From: Dokdonella sp.
Lineage (GTDB): Bacteria > Pseudomonadota > Gammaproteobacteria > Xanthomonadales > Rhodanobacteraceae
Assembly: GCF_017744955.1 (NCBI RefSeq)
Contig: NZ_JAGIAG010000012.1
Location: 21,289 to 85,288, forward strand
Reading direction: 5' to 3'
DNA length: 64,000 nucleotides
Of this stretch, positions 63,884 through 64,000 are shown one piece after another (the first letter of the stretch is position 1; every line of letters starts with the position of its first letter). Under the pieces are notes generated by a model, which was not told the origin of the DNA, did no database searches, and saw only the letters and a list, made by a program, of their open reading frames with translations. The position numbers and the translations under genes are program-made.

Positions 63884-64000
63884 ATGACCGGCATTTCCAC
63901 TCTGCGCAACTTCACCGAGAACACGCAGTTCCAGGGCAGCATCGACAGCTCGCTGGGGCGCGTGGATCCCAGCCTGGGCGCCACGCGCATCCGCGCGACG
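63884..64000 (+). CDS. 5' part of an unknown gene controlled by the shared element
   Basis: 39 codons to the window edge, MTGISTLRNFTENTQFQGSI then DSSLGRVDPSLGATRIRAT. SD-like AAGGGGG lies 5-11 bases before the ATG. No signal peptide is visible, the same as in the two LysM-lysozyme proteins. I do not recognise a family from this fragment. Confidence 0.65.
   Translation, partial: MTGISTLRNFTENTQFQGSIDSSLGRVDPSLGATRIRAT

Overview
The window is GC-rich (roughly two thirds G+C) and densely coded on both strands, with no tRNA, rRNA, CRISPR array, transposase or prophage. Gene content (delta-60 repeat protein, Y_Y_Y hybrid kinase, MlaEFD cluster, DUF2501, DUF6116-like protein, PBP1b with a TPR lipoprotein, EmrAB with an outer-membrane channel) points to a Gram-negative gammaproteobacterium, most likely of the Xanthomonadales/Lysobacterales (Lysobacter, Dokdonella or Rhodanobacter relatives). 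The genus is inference only.

Layout. 1-10.8 kb: a 5'-truncated hybrid sensor kinase, a YceI / cytochrome b561 / YceI cluster, a reverse-strand set of small stress-type proteins (BON, CsbD, a 27-residue membrane peptide), a PAS-LuxR regulator, and two paralogous GTPases with DUF697-like C-termini. 10.8-18.3 kb: a delta-60 repeat secreted protein, a DUF2501 protein, and two paralogous proteins that join LysM domains, a phage-tail-type lysozyme domain and a C-terminal Cys/His hydrolase-like domain; a TetR regulator with a perfect palindromic operator lies between them. 18.5-29 kb: a thioredoxin-fold protein, L-serine ammonia-lyase, two tandem secreted subtilases and a DinG/YoaA helicase. 29-45.5 kb: PBP1b with a probable LpoP-type activator lipoprotein, a 1474-residue three-module glycosyltransferase, a methyltransferase, an NRDE protein, a Ser/Thr kinase, RelA and two exported proteins of unknown function. 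45.5-64 kb: HrpA, Dps, a ThrE-like exporter, the mlaE(STAS)-mlaF-mlaD-lipoprotein operon, MgtE, several small proteins, an outer-membrane channel-EmrA-EmrB efflux operon, and the first 39 codons of an unknown gene.

The most unusual signal is a 20-bp element, AGGG-N4-CCCT-AGCT-AGGG, found 73, 79 and 82 bp upstream of three start codons: the two LysM-lysozyme genes and the unknown gene at the right edge, about 47 kb away. The fixed position suggests one regulator controlling a set of leaderless, possibly exported, cell-wall-active proteins. Other points of note are the homologous promoter/leader regions of the twin subtilases, a recurring (I/V)F-x-(D/N)-G-(F/Y)-(D/E) motif in four predicted exported proteins, and several short-period intergenic repeat arrays that run into neighbouring stop codons.
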